DNA of 64,000 nucleotides, taken from the NCBI GenBank assembly GCA_030247575.1, contig JAOTRV010000004.1, forward strand, positions 142,598-206,597, in the 5' to 3' direction. The notes beneath the pieces were generated by a model, which saw nothing but the letters and a program-made list of their open reading frames with translations, ran no database searches and was not told where the DNA came from. Within the stretch, counting starts at the first letter, position 1, and every line of letters starts with the position of its first letter. This stretch comes from Sulfuritalea sp. (GTDB lineage Bacteria > Pseudomonadota > Gammaproteobacteria > Burkholderiales > Rhodocyclaceae). Below are positions 39,179-47,841 of the stretch, one piece after another. A program made the position numbers and the translations under genes.

Positions 39179-40507
39179 GTGAGCGGTACCACGATCGGCT
39201 TCATCATGTTCGGCATCCTCATGGCGCTGCTGGTGGTGCGCATTCCGATCGGCATCGCCATGTTCCTGGTCGGCGCCGGCGGCTACGTCTATCTGATCGG
39301 CGACACCCTGCCGCTGCTCAACTCGCTGAAGAACCTCGCCTACGCCCGCCTCTCCAATTACGACCTGGTGGTGATCCCGCTGTTCCTGCTGATGGGCCAG
39401 TTCGCCACCCACGGCGGACTGTCGCGGGCGCTGTTCCGTTTCGTCTCGGCCTTTCTCGGTCACTTCAAGGGCGGCGTCGCCATCGCCTCGATCGGCGCTT
39501 GCGCCGGCTTCGGCGCGATCTGCGGCTCCTCGCTGGCGACCGCGGCGACCATGGGCCAGGTGGCGCTGCCCGAGCTGCGCCGCTACGGCTATTCCGGCGC
39601 GCTGTCCACCGGCGCGCTGGCCGCCGGCGGCACGCTGGGCATCATGATCCCGCCCTCGGTGCCGCTGGTGATCTACGCCATCCTGACCCAGGAGTCGATC
39701 GGCAAGCTGTTCATGGCCGCCATCATGCCCGGCATCATCGCCATGCTGGGCTACATGCTGGTGATACGCATCATCGTCACGCTGAACCCTGCCGCCGGTC
39801 CGGCCGGTCCGGCGACGAGCTGGGCGGAAAAGTTCACGAGCTTCATCACCGTGCTGCCGGTGCTGCTGGTGTTCGTCGTCGTCATCGTCGGCATCTACGG
39901 CGGCTGGGCCAATCCGACCGAGGCCGCCGCGATCGGCGCCGCCGCCTGCGGCATCCTGGCCGTGATCACCGGCGGCATGCGCTTCGAAGGGATGATGGAA
40001 AGCCTGGTCGGCACCGCGCAGGCCACGGCGATGATCTTCCTCGTCCTGCTCGGCGCCGACATGCTCAACACCGCGCTGGCGCTGTCGCAGATGCCGGCGG
40101 AGCTCGCCGCCTGGGTCAGGGACAGCGGCTTCTCACCCATGCTGGTGATGGTGATGATCCTGCTCATCTACATCCTGCTCGGCTGCGTGATGGATTCGCT
40201 GGCCATGATCCTGCTCACCATCCCGATCTTCTACCCGGTGGTGATGGGACTCGACTACTGGGGCATGTCGCAGGTCGACAAGTCCGTCTGGTTCGGCATT
40301 CTCGCCCTGATGGTGGTGGAGATCGGACTGGTGCACCCGCCGGTAGGCATGAACGTGTATATCATCAACCGCCTGGCCAAGGATGTGCCGCTGGTGGAAA
40401 CCTTCAAGGGCGTCATGCCCTTCCTGTTCTCCGACTTCCTGCGCATCGGCCTGCTGCTGTTTTTCCCGATCATTTCGCTGTACCTGGTGCATACGTTCAA
40501 GCAATAG
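39179..40507 (+). CDS. TRAP transporter large permease (DctM family), first system
   Basis: Channel subunit of 442 residues with about twelve membrane helices. Conserved DctM stretches: VRIPIGIAMFLVGAGGYVYL near residue 20, FLLMGQFATHGGLSRALFRF near 69, GFGAICGSSLATAATMGQVA near 111 and AGGTLGIMIPPSVPLVIYA near 150. The GTG start at 39179 has GGGGGGAGGG upstream. The 109-nt gap after dctQ holds a GC-rich CCCCGCCC/GGGCGGGG hairpin. The importer would use the sodium or proton gradient; the solute is probably an aromatic or ring-cleavage acid. Confidence 0.93.
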   Translation: MSGTTIGFIMFGILMALLVVRIPIGIAMFLVGAGGYVYLIGDTLPLLNSLKNLAYARLSNYDLVVIPLFLLMGQFATHGGLSRALFRFVSAFLGHFKGGVAIASIGACAGFGAICGSSLATAATMGQVALPELRRYGYSGALSTGALAAGGTLGIMIPPSVPLVIYAILTQESIGKLFMAAIMPGIIAMLGYMLVIRIIVTLNPAAGPAGPATSWAEKFTSFITVLPVLLVFVVVIVGIYGGWANPTEAAAIGAAACGILAVITGGMRFEGMMESLVGTAQATAMIFLVLLGADMLNTALALSQMPAELAAWVRDSGFSPMLVMVMILLIYILLGCVMDSLAMILLTIPIFYPVVMGLDYWGMSQVDKSVWFGILALMVVEIGLVHPPVGMNVYIINRLAKDVPLVETFKGVMPFLFSDFLRIGLLLFFPIISLYLVHTFKQ

Positions 40508-40547
40508 CTTTTCACAACAATAGCTTTTCACCGAGGAGACCCACAAC

Positions 40548-41579
40548 ATGAAGACACGCATATTTTCAGGACTCATCGCCGCCGCGGCGCTTGCCGCCGC
40601 CGGCACCGCCATGGCGCAGGAGGTCACCCTCAAGGTCCATCACTTCCTGCCGCCCAGCAGCAACGCCCACGCCAACCTGATCGTGCCCTGGTGCGACAAG
40701 ATCGCCAAGGAATCGGCCGGCAAGCTCAAGTGCCAGATCTACCCGGCCATGCAGCTCGGCGGCACGCCGCCCCAGCTTTTCGACCAGGCCAGGGACGGCG
40801 TCGCCGACATCGTGTGGACCCTGCCGACCTACCAGGCCGGCCGCTTCACCAAGGCGGAAGTGTTCGAGCTGCCCTTCCTGACCAAGAACGCCACCACCGC
40901 CAGCCCGGCGCTGTGGGAGTACGTGCAGAAGAACGCGCTCGACGAGTTCAAGGGCACCAAGCTGATCTACATGCACATGCACGACGGCGCCGTGTTCCAT
41001 TTCGGCAAGGTCGGCCCGAAGACCCTGGAAGAGCTCAAGGGACTCAAGGTCCGCGCGCCGAGCCGCCTCGGCTCGAAGATGATCGAGGCCCTGGGCATGA
41101 TCCCGGTGCAGATGCCGGCGCCGGCGGTGTCCGAGGCCATCTCCAAGGGCGTGGTGGATGGCGCCAACATTCCCTGGGAAGTGGTGACGCCGTTCAAGCT
41201 GCAGGAGATCACCAAGTTCCACGTCGAAGTGCCCGCCAACATGCCCAAGCCGGGCAACTCGATCTTCATTTTCGCCATGAACCAGGCCAAGTACGACAGC
41301 CTGCCGGCGGACCTGAAGAAGGTGATCGACGCCAACAGCGGCATCGAAACCTCGAAGTGGGCCGGCAAGATCTTCGACCAGCCGGAAGTCGAGGCGCGCA
41401 AGATCTCGCAGGCGCGCAAAAACACCTTCATCACCATCACGCCGGAAGAGTATGCGCGCTGGAAGAAGGCCACCGACCTGGTTGACGATGCCTGGATGAA
41501 GGAAGCCGCCGCCAAGGGTGCCAACGGCAAGGCGCTCTACGACGAAGCGGTGAGCTTGCTCAAGAAGTACGACAAATAA
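40548..41579 (+). CDS. TRAP transporter substrate-binding protein (DctP family), first system
   Basis: Periplasmic protein of 343 residues with a cleavable signal peptide (FSGLIAAAALAAAGTAMAQ). The mature start VTLKVHHFLPPSSNAHANL and KLKCQIYPAMQLGGTPPQLF near residue 64 are typical of DctP proteins; the conserved Arg is in GLKVRAPSRLGSKMIEALGM near 166. A GAGGAG precedes the ATG. It is strikingly similar to the protein at 53608 (identical KIAKESAGKLKCQIYPAMQL), so the two systems are paralogues. A hairpin with T-rich tail follows. Confidence 0.93.
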   Translation: MKTRIFSGLIAAAALAAAGTAMAQEVTLKVHHFLPPSSNAHANLIVPWCDKIAKESAGKLKCQIYPAMQLGGTPPQLFDQARDGVADIVWTLPTYQAGRFTKAEVFELPFLTKNATTASPALWEYVQKNALDEFKGTKLIYMHMHDGAVFHFGKVGPKTLEELKGLKVRAPSRLGSKMIEALGMIPVQMPAPAVSEAISKGVVDGANIPWEVVTPFKLQEITKFHVEVPANMPKPGNSIFIFAMNQAKYDSLPADLKKVIDANSGIETSKWAGKIFDQPEVEARKISQARKNTFITITPEEYARWKKATDLVDDAWMKEAAAKGANGKALYDEAVSLLKKYDK

Positions 41580-41603
41580 CAATCCGCTGCGTTTGTAAAA
41601 CCG

Positions 41604-41629
41604 GGGCAGGCTCCACGCGGGGTCTGCCC
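41604..41629 (+). terminator. Possible terminator after first TRAP operon
   Basis: GGGCAG (41604-41609) and CTGCCC (41624-41629) can pair, followed by TTCTTCGTTTC. The stem is short (6 bp) and the loop is 14 nt, so it is a weak intrinsic terminator candidate. Confidence 0.4.
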
Positions 41630-41653
41630 TTCTTCGTTTCGGAGGAGAATTCG

Positions 41654-42496
41654 ATGACCGCAACCACCATTGTTCTGGTCCATGGCGCCTGGCATGGCTC
41701 GTGGTGCTGGCAACCCGTGATTCCCGAACTGCTGCGCCACGGCTTCGCTCCCTTCACCGTCGACCTGCCCGCGCATGACCTCGGCGCGCGCTTTCCCGAA
41801 GGCTTCGGCAGCGACCCGCAGCGCTTCGCCGGCGCGCCATCGCCGCATGGCGGGATCGCGCTCGACGATTACACCAAGGCGGTGCTCGCGGTGGTCGACG
41901 CCGCGGTCGCGGCCGGCTCCGGGCCGGTGCTGCTGGTCGGCCACAGCATGGCCGGCATCGCGCTGACCGCGGCCGCCGAACGCGTGCCGGAAAAGATCGC
42001 CAAGCTGGTGTATCTGGCCGCCTTCATGCCGATGCCCGGCGTGCCGATGATCGACTATGTGCGCTGCGCCGAAAACGCCGGGGAGGAAGTCGCCGGCCTG
42101 TTCGTCGCGCCGCCGCCGCAAATCGGCGCCATGCGCATCGATTACCGCAGCGCGGACCCGGCGCATCGTGCGCGCATCCGCAGCGCCTTCTGCCACGACG
42201 TCGACGATCACGCCTTCGCCGCCATGGCGCACCTGCTCACGCCCGACGTGCCGGCCGCGCCGGTGGCGGCGCCGACCATGGCGAGCAGCGCGCGCTGGGG
42301 CAGCGTGCCGCGTGCCTACATCCGCTGCAGCGAGGATCGTGCGGTGATGCCGGCCTTGCAGGATCGCTTCATTCGCGAGGCCGACGCCTTCACGCCGCGC
42401 AACCGGACCGAGGTGCTGACGCTCGCCGCCAGCCACTCGCCTTTCGTTTCGATGCCCGGGCAACTGGCGCAGGCCCTGGCGGACCTGGCCGGATGA
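41654..42496 (+). CDS. Alpha/beta hydrolase
   Basis: Hydrolase of 280 residues. It starts IVLVHGAWHGSWCWQPVIPE (oxyanion-hole HG motif), has the nucleophile elbow LLVGHSMAGIALTAAAER (Ser about residue 99) and a catalytic His in TLAASHSPFVSMPGQLAQAL near the end. The pattern matches plant-like and bacterial methyl-ester or ester hydrolases of the AB_hydrolase_6 group. GGAGGAGAA precedes the ATG. Lying behind the TRAP genes, it could hydrolyse an aromatic ester or a ring-cleavage product; the substrate is unknown. Confidence 0.87.
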   Translation: MTATTIVLVHGAWHGSWCWQPVIPELLRHGFAPFTVDLPAHDLGARFPEGFGSDPQRFAGAPSPHGGIALDDYTKAVLAVVDAAVAAGSGPVLLVGHSMAGIALTAAAERVPEKIAKLVYLAAFMPMPGVPMIDYVRCAENAGEEVAGLFVAPPPQIGAMRIDYRSADPAHRARIRSAFCHDVDDHAFAAMAHLLTPDVPAAPVAAPTMASSARWGSVPRAYIRCSEDRAVMPALQDRFIREADAFTPRNRTEVLTLAASHSPFVSMPGQLAQALADLAG

Positions 42497-42515
42497 TTGT
42501 CGACAGAGCCGGCGA

Positions 42516-43034
42516 CTAGGTCGTCGGCAGCTCGGCGGTGACGCCCTCGGTAGTGCGGCAGACGCCGCAGGCGGCCAGGCGGCACTGCACGCAAGCGTTC
42601 TTGATGTCCTCGGGCACGGGGATGGACTTGATGCGCCGCTTGTCCTCCGGATCGCGAATGGCGAAGATGCGCACCTCGCGGCCCTCGGCCAGCACCGTGT
42701 CGCCGCGCCGGGCGACGTGGCGCATGATGAAGGTCTTGTTGTTCCACTGCTCGACCGTCGTTTCGACCTCGATGTCCTCGCCGTAGGTGGCGGAATTGAG
42801 GAATTTCGCCTGGACGTCGAGCACCGGGGTGCCGATGATGCCACGCTCGCTTTCCGTCACATGCCAGGTCGGGATGCCGCAGGCCGCAAAGAACTCGCGG
42901 CTGGCCGTGTCGAACCAGACGAAATAGTTGGCGAAGAAGACGATCTGCGCCGGATCGCATTCCGAAAAGGCGATGCGATGCTTGTGAATGTGGCGGCGCG
43001 GGCAGACTCCAGGTATTTCCGTGAGATCGTTCAT
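42516..43034 (-). CDS. Acyl-CoA thioesterase (4HBT family) with C-terminal cysteine cluster
   Basis: Hotdog-fold thioesterase of 172 residues. The active-site helix is HRIAFSECDPAQIVFFANYF (about residues 19-38), matching 4-hydroxybenzoyl-CoA thioesterases with the catalytic Asp in CDPAQ. The last 30 residues are an extension with NACVQCRLAACGVCRTTEG, four to five cysteines spaced like a metal or disulfide site, unusual for the family. The ATG overlaps the iorB stop (ATGA), so it is translated with iorAB. It may release free arylacetate from the CoA ester made by the oxidoreductase. Confidence 0.85.
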   Translation of the reverse strand: MNDLTEIPGVCPRRHIHKHRIAFSECDPAQIVFFANYFVWFDTASREFFAACGIPTWHVTESERGIIGTPVLDVQAKFLNSATYGEDIEVETTVEQWNNKTFIMRHVARRGDTVLAEGREVRIFAIRDPEDKRRIKSIPVPEDIKNACVQCRLAACGVCRTTEGVTAELPTT

Positions 43035-44533
43035 GTTCTGTGTCCTGTACGTTTCATCCATCGCACCGGTATTGCCTTGACCGCTCGGGCCGGCGCGCCG
43101 GCTTGCGCCATCGCCGCGTCCAGGGCCGAGCCGCTGTCGTCGGTCAGCGCGGCTTCGCGCGCGCGGCGGATGGTTCCGGCATCGGTGGATACCAAACAAT
43201 TCATTATATGCCTGAAGTTTTCCTTGGCGCGCTCGTTGGTCGCCCCATAGCCCTTGATCAGGCGGGCGCAAAGCGCCAGTTCGAAGGCGGTCTCCCAGCT
43301 GTTGGCCGCGGCGGTTTCCACCACCACCAGCCAGCGCTCGATCAGGGCCTGTTCCTCGGCGTAGCGCTGGCCGCGGCGCCGCAGCCAGCGCAGCGAGGCC
43401 AGCAGGCGCAGCGCAAGGAAGCCGGAGATGCTGTCGGCGCGCAGCTTGAGGGGCATCGCCAGCGATGGTTTGCCGTCCCGCCGGCGTCTACTCTCCCAGG
43501 CCAGCAAACCCTGTCCCAGCGCTTCCGGCAGCAGTCCGGCAAACTCGGTGACGCCGGGCTTGAAATGGTCGGCGATGCGCATGATCTCGCCCGTTTGTGC
43601 GCCGGCCTCGCGGCGGACGCGGTCGAAGCGGCCGGTGCGGCTCTTGAGGTCGGCGACGCGCACCACGTCGTCGAAGGCCATCCACAGCGCGAGGAAGCGG
43701 GCGCCCTCGCGGGTCAGCGCGCCGCCGTGTTGCCCCTGCGGATCGGCTCTGCGTTCGGCCGCACGCAGGCGCTCGACGCGCTGCCGGTAGAGTTCGCCGT
43801 AAGCGGCGTCCTGGAACTCGACGACCCGGGCATGGCCCAGCGCGATGAGATCGGGCTCTACTGCAACAGCAGGCGCCGGCGCCGTGCCGAGTGCGGCGCG
43901 GCAGCGCTCGAAACCGAGGGCGAAACCGCGCAGGCTGGCCGCGACGCCGCGCTTCGAAGCGCGGATGACGTCCTCGAAGGCGGCGCGGTCGAAGGGCAGC
44001 ACGCCGCTGGCGGCCACGGCAGCAATTGCGCCGCACAGCACGGCGCTCGGCACCGTCCCCGCTTCGCGCGTCGCAGCGCCCACGTCGAATGCCGCCAGTT
44101 GCCTGCTGTTGCTGCCGGCAACCTGAAGCAGGCGCTCACTGTCGAAACGCCCGTCGCCCGGCGCCAGCTTCTCGAAGGTGGTCAGCGTGCGCTGCGAAGA
44201 CGTGAGCAGCGCAGTGCGCTCGGGCGAGACGAAGCCGTTCTGGATCGCGCGCACCGCTTCGAGCAGTTCGGAGGCCACCATCAGGTCGACGCAGCCCGGC
44301 ACCGGGGCCAGGCTCATTACGGGCACGCGGCCGCCGAGTGCGGCGAGGCTTTGCGGATGGATCTCGACGTAGTAGGTGGTGGCGCCGGTGCGCTGGGCCA
44401 CGCCGGGAATCGAGGTGGCCTGCGCCGGATGGCCGCCGCGGATGGCCAGCTCGACCAGCCATTCTGCCAGCACGCCGCCGCCTTCGCCGCCCAGGCCGGC
44501 GATCAGTATCGTAATCGGCTGATTCATATTCAT
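43031..44533 (-). CDS. iorB: Indolepyruvate oxidoreductase subunit beta, long form
   Basis: Protein of 500 residues: an N-terminal pyruvate-ferredoxin oxidoreductase gamma-like domain (ITILIAGLGGEGGGVLAEWL, residues 6-25; ATSIPGVAQRTGATTYYVEI near 41) fused to a long C-terminal DUF6537-type helical domain. This long beta subunit is the usual partner of IorA in Proteobacteria. It starts with an ATGA overlap with iorA and ends with one into the thioesterase. A copy of the dispersed repeat lies inside the C-terminal domain, read in frame as WESRRRRDGK. Confidence 0.9.
   Translation of the reverse strand: MNMNQPITILIAGLGGEGGGVLAEWLVELAIRGGHPAQATSIPGVAQRTGATTYYVEIHPQSLAALGGRVPVMSLAPVPGCVDLMVASELLEAVRAIQNGFVSPERTALLTSSQRTLTTFEKLAPGDGRFDSERLLQVAGSNSRQLAAFDVGAATREAGTVPSAVLCGAIAAVAASGVLPFDRAAFEDVIRASKRGVAASLRGFALGFERCRAALGTAPAPAVAVEPDLIALGHARVVEFQDAAYGELYRQRVERLRAAERRADPQGQHGGALTREGARFLALWMAFDDVVRVADLKSRTGRFDRVRREAGAQTGEIMRIADHFKPGVTEFAGLLPEALGQGLLAWESRRRRDGKPSLAMPLKLRADSISGFLALRLLASLRWLRRRGQRYAEEQALIERWLVVVETAAANSWETAFELALCARLIKGYGATNERAKENFRHIMNCLVSTDAGTIRRAREAALTDDSGSALDAAMAQAGAPARAVKAIPVRWMKRTGHRT
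43472..43496 (+). repeat. Dispersed repeat, copy 8 (inside iorB)
   Basis: GCCGTCCCGCCGGCG followed by TCTACTCTCC on the plus strand, antisense to iorB. The coding strand reads through it as ESRRRRDGK. It matches copies 5 and 6 over the TCTACTCT end. Confidence 0.68.
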
Positions 44534-46707
44534 GGTTTCTGAAACAGTCCGATGACGCCGCGGCGCGCGGCGGCGAGCAGGCGTTCGCCGAGGCCCGGGT
44601 TCTGCACGATTTCGACACGATAGAAGGAGGGGCACAGCGTCGCGGCATGCGCGTTCTCGCCGCACAGGCCGCAGCCGACGCAGCCCTCGATGACGGTGGC
44701 CACCGGATCGACCTTGAGCGGATCGTCGCTGTCCTTCAGCGTCAGCGTCGGGCAGCCCGAGAGGCGGATGCAGGAATGGTCGCCCGAGCAGACGTCGTCA
44801 TCGACGCCGTACTTCACCTTGACCACGCGCTTGCCGGCCTTGAGCAGGCCGGCGAGCCAGGGCTTGACGCGGCGCTGACGTTCGAGCTGGCATTCGCCCT
44901 CGGCGATGATCACCTTGAGCCCGCCGGTCTCGGTGGTGAAGGCCTCTTCCAGCGTGCGCCGCATGGTGTCCACCTGGTAGCTGGGCACGGTGCGCAGCCA
45001 CTCGACGCCGATGCCCCTCAGCGTGTTCTCGATGGTGTGGTTGCGGTCGACCAGGCTCTGGTGCTTGTTTTCCGCCGTGGCCTTGATTTCGTCGTCGGGC
45101 GTCGAGATGATGTCCTGCGTGCCGGTGGCCGAGGTGTAGCCGTTCTTCATGATCAGCAGCACGGCGTCGTCTTTGTTGAACAGCGCCGACTCGACGCCGG
45201 TCAAGAGGCCGTTGTGCCAGAAGCCGCCGTCGCCCATCACCGCCAGCGCGCGCCGCTTCAGCATGGGCGAAACGCCGGCGCGGCTGGCGAGGCTCATGCC
45301 GTAGCCGAGGATCGTGTGGCCGAAGCCGAAGGGCTCGAAGGTGGCAAACGAGTGGCAGCCGATGTCGGCCGCGACATGCACCGGGCCGACGTTCTGCTGC
45401 GCCAGCTTCAGGGCGGAAAACACCGGCCGCTCCGGGCAGCCGGTGCAGAACTGCGGCGGGCGCGGCGGCAGCGGCGCGGCGAGCTGTTCGACCACGGCCC
45501 GGCGCCGCGCGGCGTTGGCGGCCAGCCAATTCTGCGCGCCGGCCAGCGGCAGATCGGCGGCGTGGCGGGCGAGGAACTTGACCAGCCCCTGGGCGATGAC
45601 TTCGACGGTGTATTCGCCGGCCATCTGCAGCAGGTCCTTGCCGTGGATCGCCGTGTTCACGTCCTGGCGGCGCAGCGTCGCCATGATCTCGTGTTCGAGG
45701 TATTCGGGCTGTCCTTCCTCGACCACCAGCACGGCGCGCTTGCCGCGGCAGAAGTCGGCGATCTGCTCGGGCACCAGCGGATAGGTGACGTTGAGCACCA
45801 GCATCGGCAGCTCGGCGGCGCCGAAGGCATCGGCCAGATTGAACTGTTGCAGCGCTCGCACCAGGGTGTTGTGCAGGCCGCCCTGAACGATGAGGCCGAT
45901 GTCACTTGACCCAACTGAGGACCCAACTGAGCGTGTGCCGGAGAAGAGCTCGTTCAGCCCCTGCTCGAGGATGAAGCGCCGCGCTGCCGGCAGGCGCTGC
46001 TCGTTCTTCAGTTTCTCCTGGCGGAACGTGGCCGGTGGATGCGCCAGCTTCTCGTAGTCGAAGGTGGCCGGCTCGTCGCGCAGGGCCTTGCGCGACATGG
46101 CCGGCGAGCGGTTGTCCGCGCATTCGAAGCTGCCGCGCACATGGCAGGCGCGCACGCGCAGTTGCAGAATGGCCGGCGTGTTGCAGGCCTCGGACAACGC
46201 GAAACCCTGTTCGACCATGCGCACCATGTTCGGCAACTGCGGCCGCGGGTCGAGCAGCAGCAGGGACGACTTCATGGCGAAGGCGTGGGTGCGCTCCTGG
46301 ATCACGCTGGCGCCCTCGCCGTAATCCTCGCCGACGATGATCAGCGCGCCGCCGGTGACGCCCGGCGAGGCGAGGTTGGACAGCGCGTCGGCGGCGACGT
46401 TGGTGCCGACCACCGATTTCCAGGTGACGGCGCCGCGCAGCGGATAGTGGATCGAGGCGCCCAGCATCGCCGCGGCCGAAGCCTCGTTGGAACAGGCCTC
46501 GACATGCACGCCGAGTTCGGCCATGTAGTCCTCGGCCTGCACCATGACGTCGAGCAGGTGCGACACCGGCGCGCCCTGGTAGCCGCCGACATAGGCCACA
46601 CCCGACTGCAGCAGCGCCTTGGTGATGGCGAGTATCCCTTCGCCGTGAAAGGTCTCGCCCTTGCCCTGGCGCAGTTGCTGCACTTCCTTGCTGAAAGAGA
46701 CTTCCAT
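44530..46707 (-). CDS. iorA: Indolepyruvate ferredoxin oxidoreductase subunit alpha
   Basis: Thiamine-diphosphate enzyme of 725 residues that oxidatively decarboxylates arylpyruvates to arylacyl-CoA with ferredoxin. The N-terminal domain (FHGEGILAITKALLQSGVAY, residues 21-40) and the TPP-binding stretch RALAVMGDGGFWHNGLLTGV near 490 are clear. The C-terminus has a ferredoxin-like segment, GCVGCGLCGENAHAATLCP, near residue 688, plus RLSGCPTLTL. The start MEVSFSKEV at 46707 is chosen; the longer frame to 46830 enters the operator. The LysR-type motif lies about 120 nt upstream, linking it to the lig and TRAP operons. Confidence 0.92.
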   Translation of the reverse strand: MEVSFSKEVQQLRQGKGETFHGEGILAITKALLQSGVAYVGGYQGAPVSHLLDVMVQAEDYMAELGVHVEACSNEASAAAMLGASIHYPLRGAVTWKSVVGTNVAADALSNLASPGVTGGALIIVGEDYGEGASVIQERTHAFAMKSSLLLLDPRPQLPNMVRMVEQGFALSEACNTPAILQLRVRACHVRGSFECADNRSPAMSRKALRDEPATFDYEKLAHPPATFRQEKLKNEQRLPAARRFILEQGLNELFSGTRSVGSSVGSSDIGLIVQGGLHNTLVRALQQFNLADAFGAAELPMLVLNVTYPLVPEQIADFCRGKRAVLVVEEGQPEYLEHEIMATLRRQDVNTAIHGKDLLQMAGEYTVEVIAQGLVKFLARHAADLPLAGAQNWLAANAARRRAVVEQLAAPLPPRPPQFCTGCPERPVFSALKLAQQNVGPVHVAADIGCHSFATFEPFGFGHTILGYGMSLASRAGVSPMLKRRALAVMGDGGFWHNGLLTGVESALFNKDDAVLLIMKNGYTSATGTQDIISTPDDEIKATAENKHQSLVDRNHTIENTLRGIGVEWLRTVPSYQVDTMRRTLEEAFTTETGGLKVIIAEGECQLERQRRVKPWLAGLLKAGKRVVKVKYGVDDDVCSGDHSCIRLSGCPTLTLKDSDDPLKVDPVATVIEGCVGCGLCGENAHAATLCPSFYRVEIVQNPGLGERLLAAARRGVIGLFQKP

Positions 46708-46825
46708 GATGGCGCCTAGACCCGGGGCGAGAGCCGCCGGTTCGACAAGGTGTTCACAGCACGAGCAATCCCATTTTCCATCGGCGCATTCTGACAAGTT
46801 GAGACCGCCGGGCCAAGCCGCGGCG

Positions 46826-46857
46826 CACACTACTAGCTATCGCGTTTTGTTATGGCG
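46826..46857 (-). promoter_or_regulatory. LysR-type operator/promoter of iorAB
   Basis: On the minus strand CGCCATAACAAAA, CGC, GATAGCTAGTAGTG. The core is identical to the lig-operon site at 37471, and homology continues into GCGGCTTGG on the iorA side. It starts about 120 nt before iorA. Confidence 0.75.
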
Positions 46858-46859
46858 TG

Positions 46860-46886
46860 GCCGCCGTATCGCCAGCGCCGACTTTC
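46860..46886 (+). repeat. Dispersed repeat, copy 9
   Basis: GCCGCCGTATCGCCAGCG followed by CCGACTTTC, 10 nt beyond the stop of the SDR gene at 46897 and directly next to the iorA operator. Confidence 0.7.
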
Positions 46887-46896
46887 GAGCAATCGG

Positions 46897-47727
46897 CTAT
46901 TTCCTGATGCGGAAGCCGCGGATCGCCTCCATGAACTTGCCCGCGAAAAGCTCGCCGGTGAAGGGCGCGTAGCGCAGGATGGCCATCGCCAGCCGGGCCG
47001 TCGCGGGGGTGACGATGACCGGCGTGTCGCGCTCGATGCCCTGCATGAGGTCGGCGGCCACCTTGTCCGGTTCGGCAAACCCGCCCCGTCTGCGGAGATT
47101 CGTGGCGGCGGCAGCGCCGTCGAGGTTGGCGAATGTGGCGTTCCTGACCATGGGCGTATCGACGAATCCGGGGCAGAGCACGTTCAGCTGCACGCCGTAT
47201 TTCCGGGCTTCTCCGCGCAGGGATCGCGACAGGCCGACCACGGCATGCTTGGCGGCGGCGTAGATGGTGAAGCCGGGCGAGGGCCCCAGGCCGGCAATGC
47301 TCGCCGTATTGACGATACAGCCCGAGCGCTGCCGCACCATGCGCGGGTAGGCGGCGCGCACGCCGTTGATGACGCCCCAGAGGTTGATGTCGACGCAGCG
47401 TTGCCAGGCCGCCTCATCCATGTCGAGCAGTTCCCCGACGTAAATGATGCCCGCGTTGTTGAAGAGGAAGTCGATCCGCCCCCAGCGTCTCGCGACGCCG
47501 GCCACCAGTTGTTCCACCGCGCCGGCGTCGGCCACATCCACCGTTTCAGCCACGGCCTCGCAGCCTTTGGCGCGCAAGGCCGCGGCTTCGGCTTCGGCAC
47601 CCGCGGTGTCGATGTCGGCGATGAGCACGCGCGCTCCCCGGGCCGCCAGGGCACGGGCGATGGATTGCCCGATGCCCGAGGCGCCTCCAGTCACGATGGC
47701 CGACGCACCCTTGAACACGATTGCCAT
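46897..47727 (-). CDS. Short-chain dehydrogenase/reductase
   Basis: SDR of 276 residues: ASAIVTGGASGIGQSIARAL (cofactor loop, residues 8-27), FLFNNAGIIYVGELLDMDEA (NNAG), NTASIAGLGPSPGFTIYAAA then K (Ser, Tyr-x-x-x-Lys near residues 142-160). The Asp in VLIADIDTAGAEA at the end of beta-2 suggests NAD preference. A C-terminal extension past residue 235 (MAILRYAPFTGELFAGKFME) is seen in longer SDRs. It may be cotranscribed towards iorA but the operator lies between them. Substrate unknown. Confidence 0.88.
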   Translation of the reverse strand: MAIVFKGASAIVTGGASGIGQSIARALAARGARVLIADIDTAGAEAEAAALRAKGCEAVAETVDVADAGAVEQLVAGVARRWGRIDFLFNNAGIIYVGELLDMDEAAWQRCVDINLWGVINGVRAAYPRMVRQRSGCIVNTASIAGLGPSPGFTIYAAAKHAVVGLSRSLRGEARKYGVQLNVLCPGFVDTPMVRNATFANLDGAAAATNLRRRGGFAEPDKVAADLMQGIERDTPVIVTPATARLAMAILRYAPFTGELFAGKFMEAIRGFRIRK

Positions 47728-47841
47728 GATCGCTTGCCTTTCCGGAACCAGGCGTATTCCGGATAGTAAGTCCAGCCGTTATCATTCGGGCATGCGCGCC
47801 GCTGTCACCATGGCGGCCAACAACAACAAAGGAGACATCCC

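Noticed and set aside
44647-45909. 420-codon plus-strand ORF opposite iorA
   Set aside because: Antisense shadow of iorA, rich in Arg/Ala/Val with no motif.
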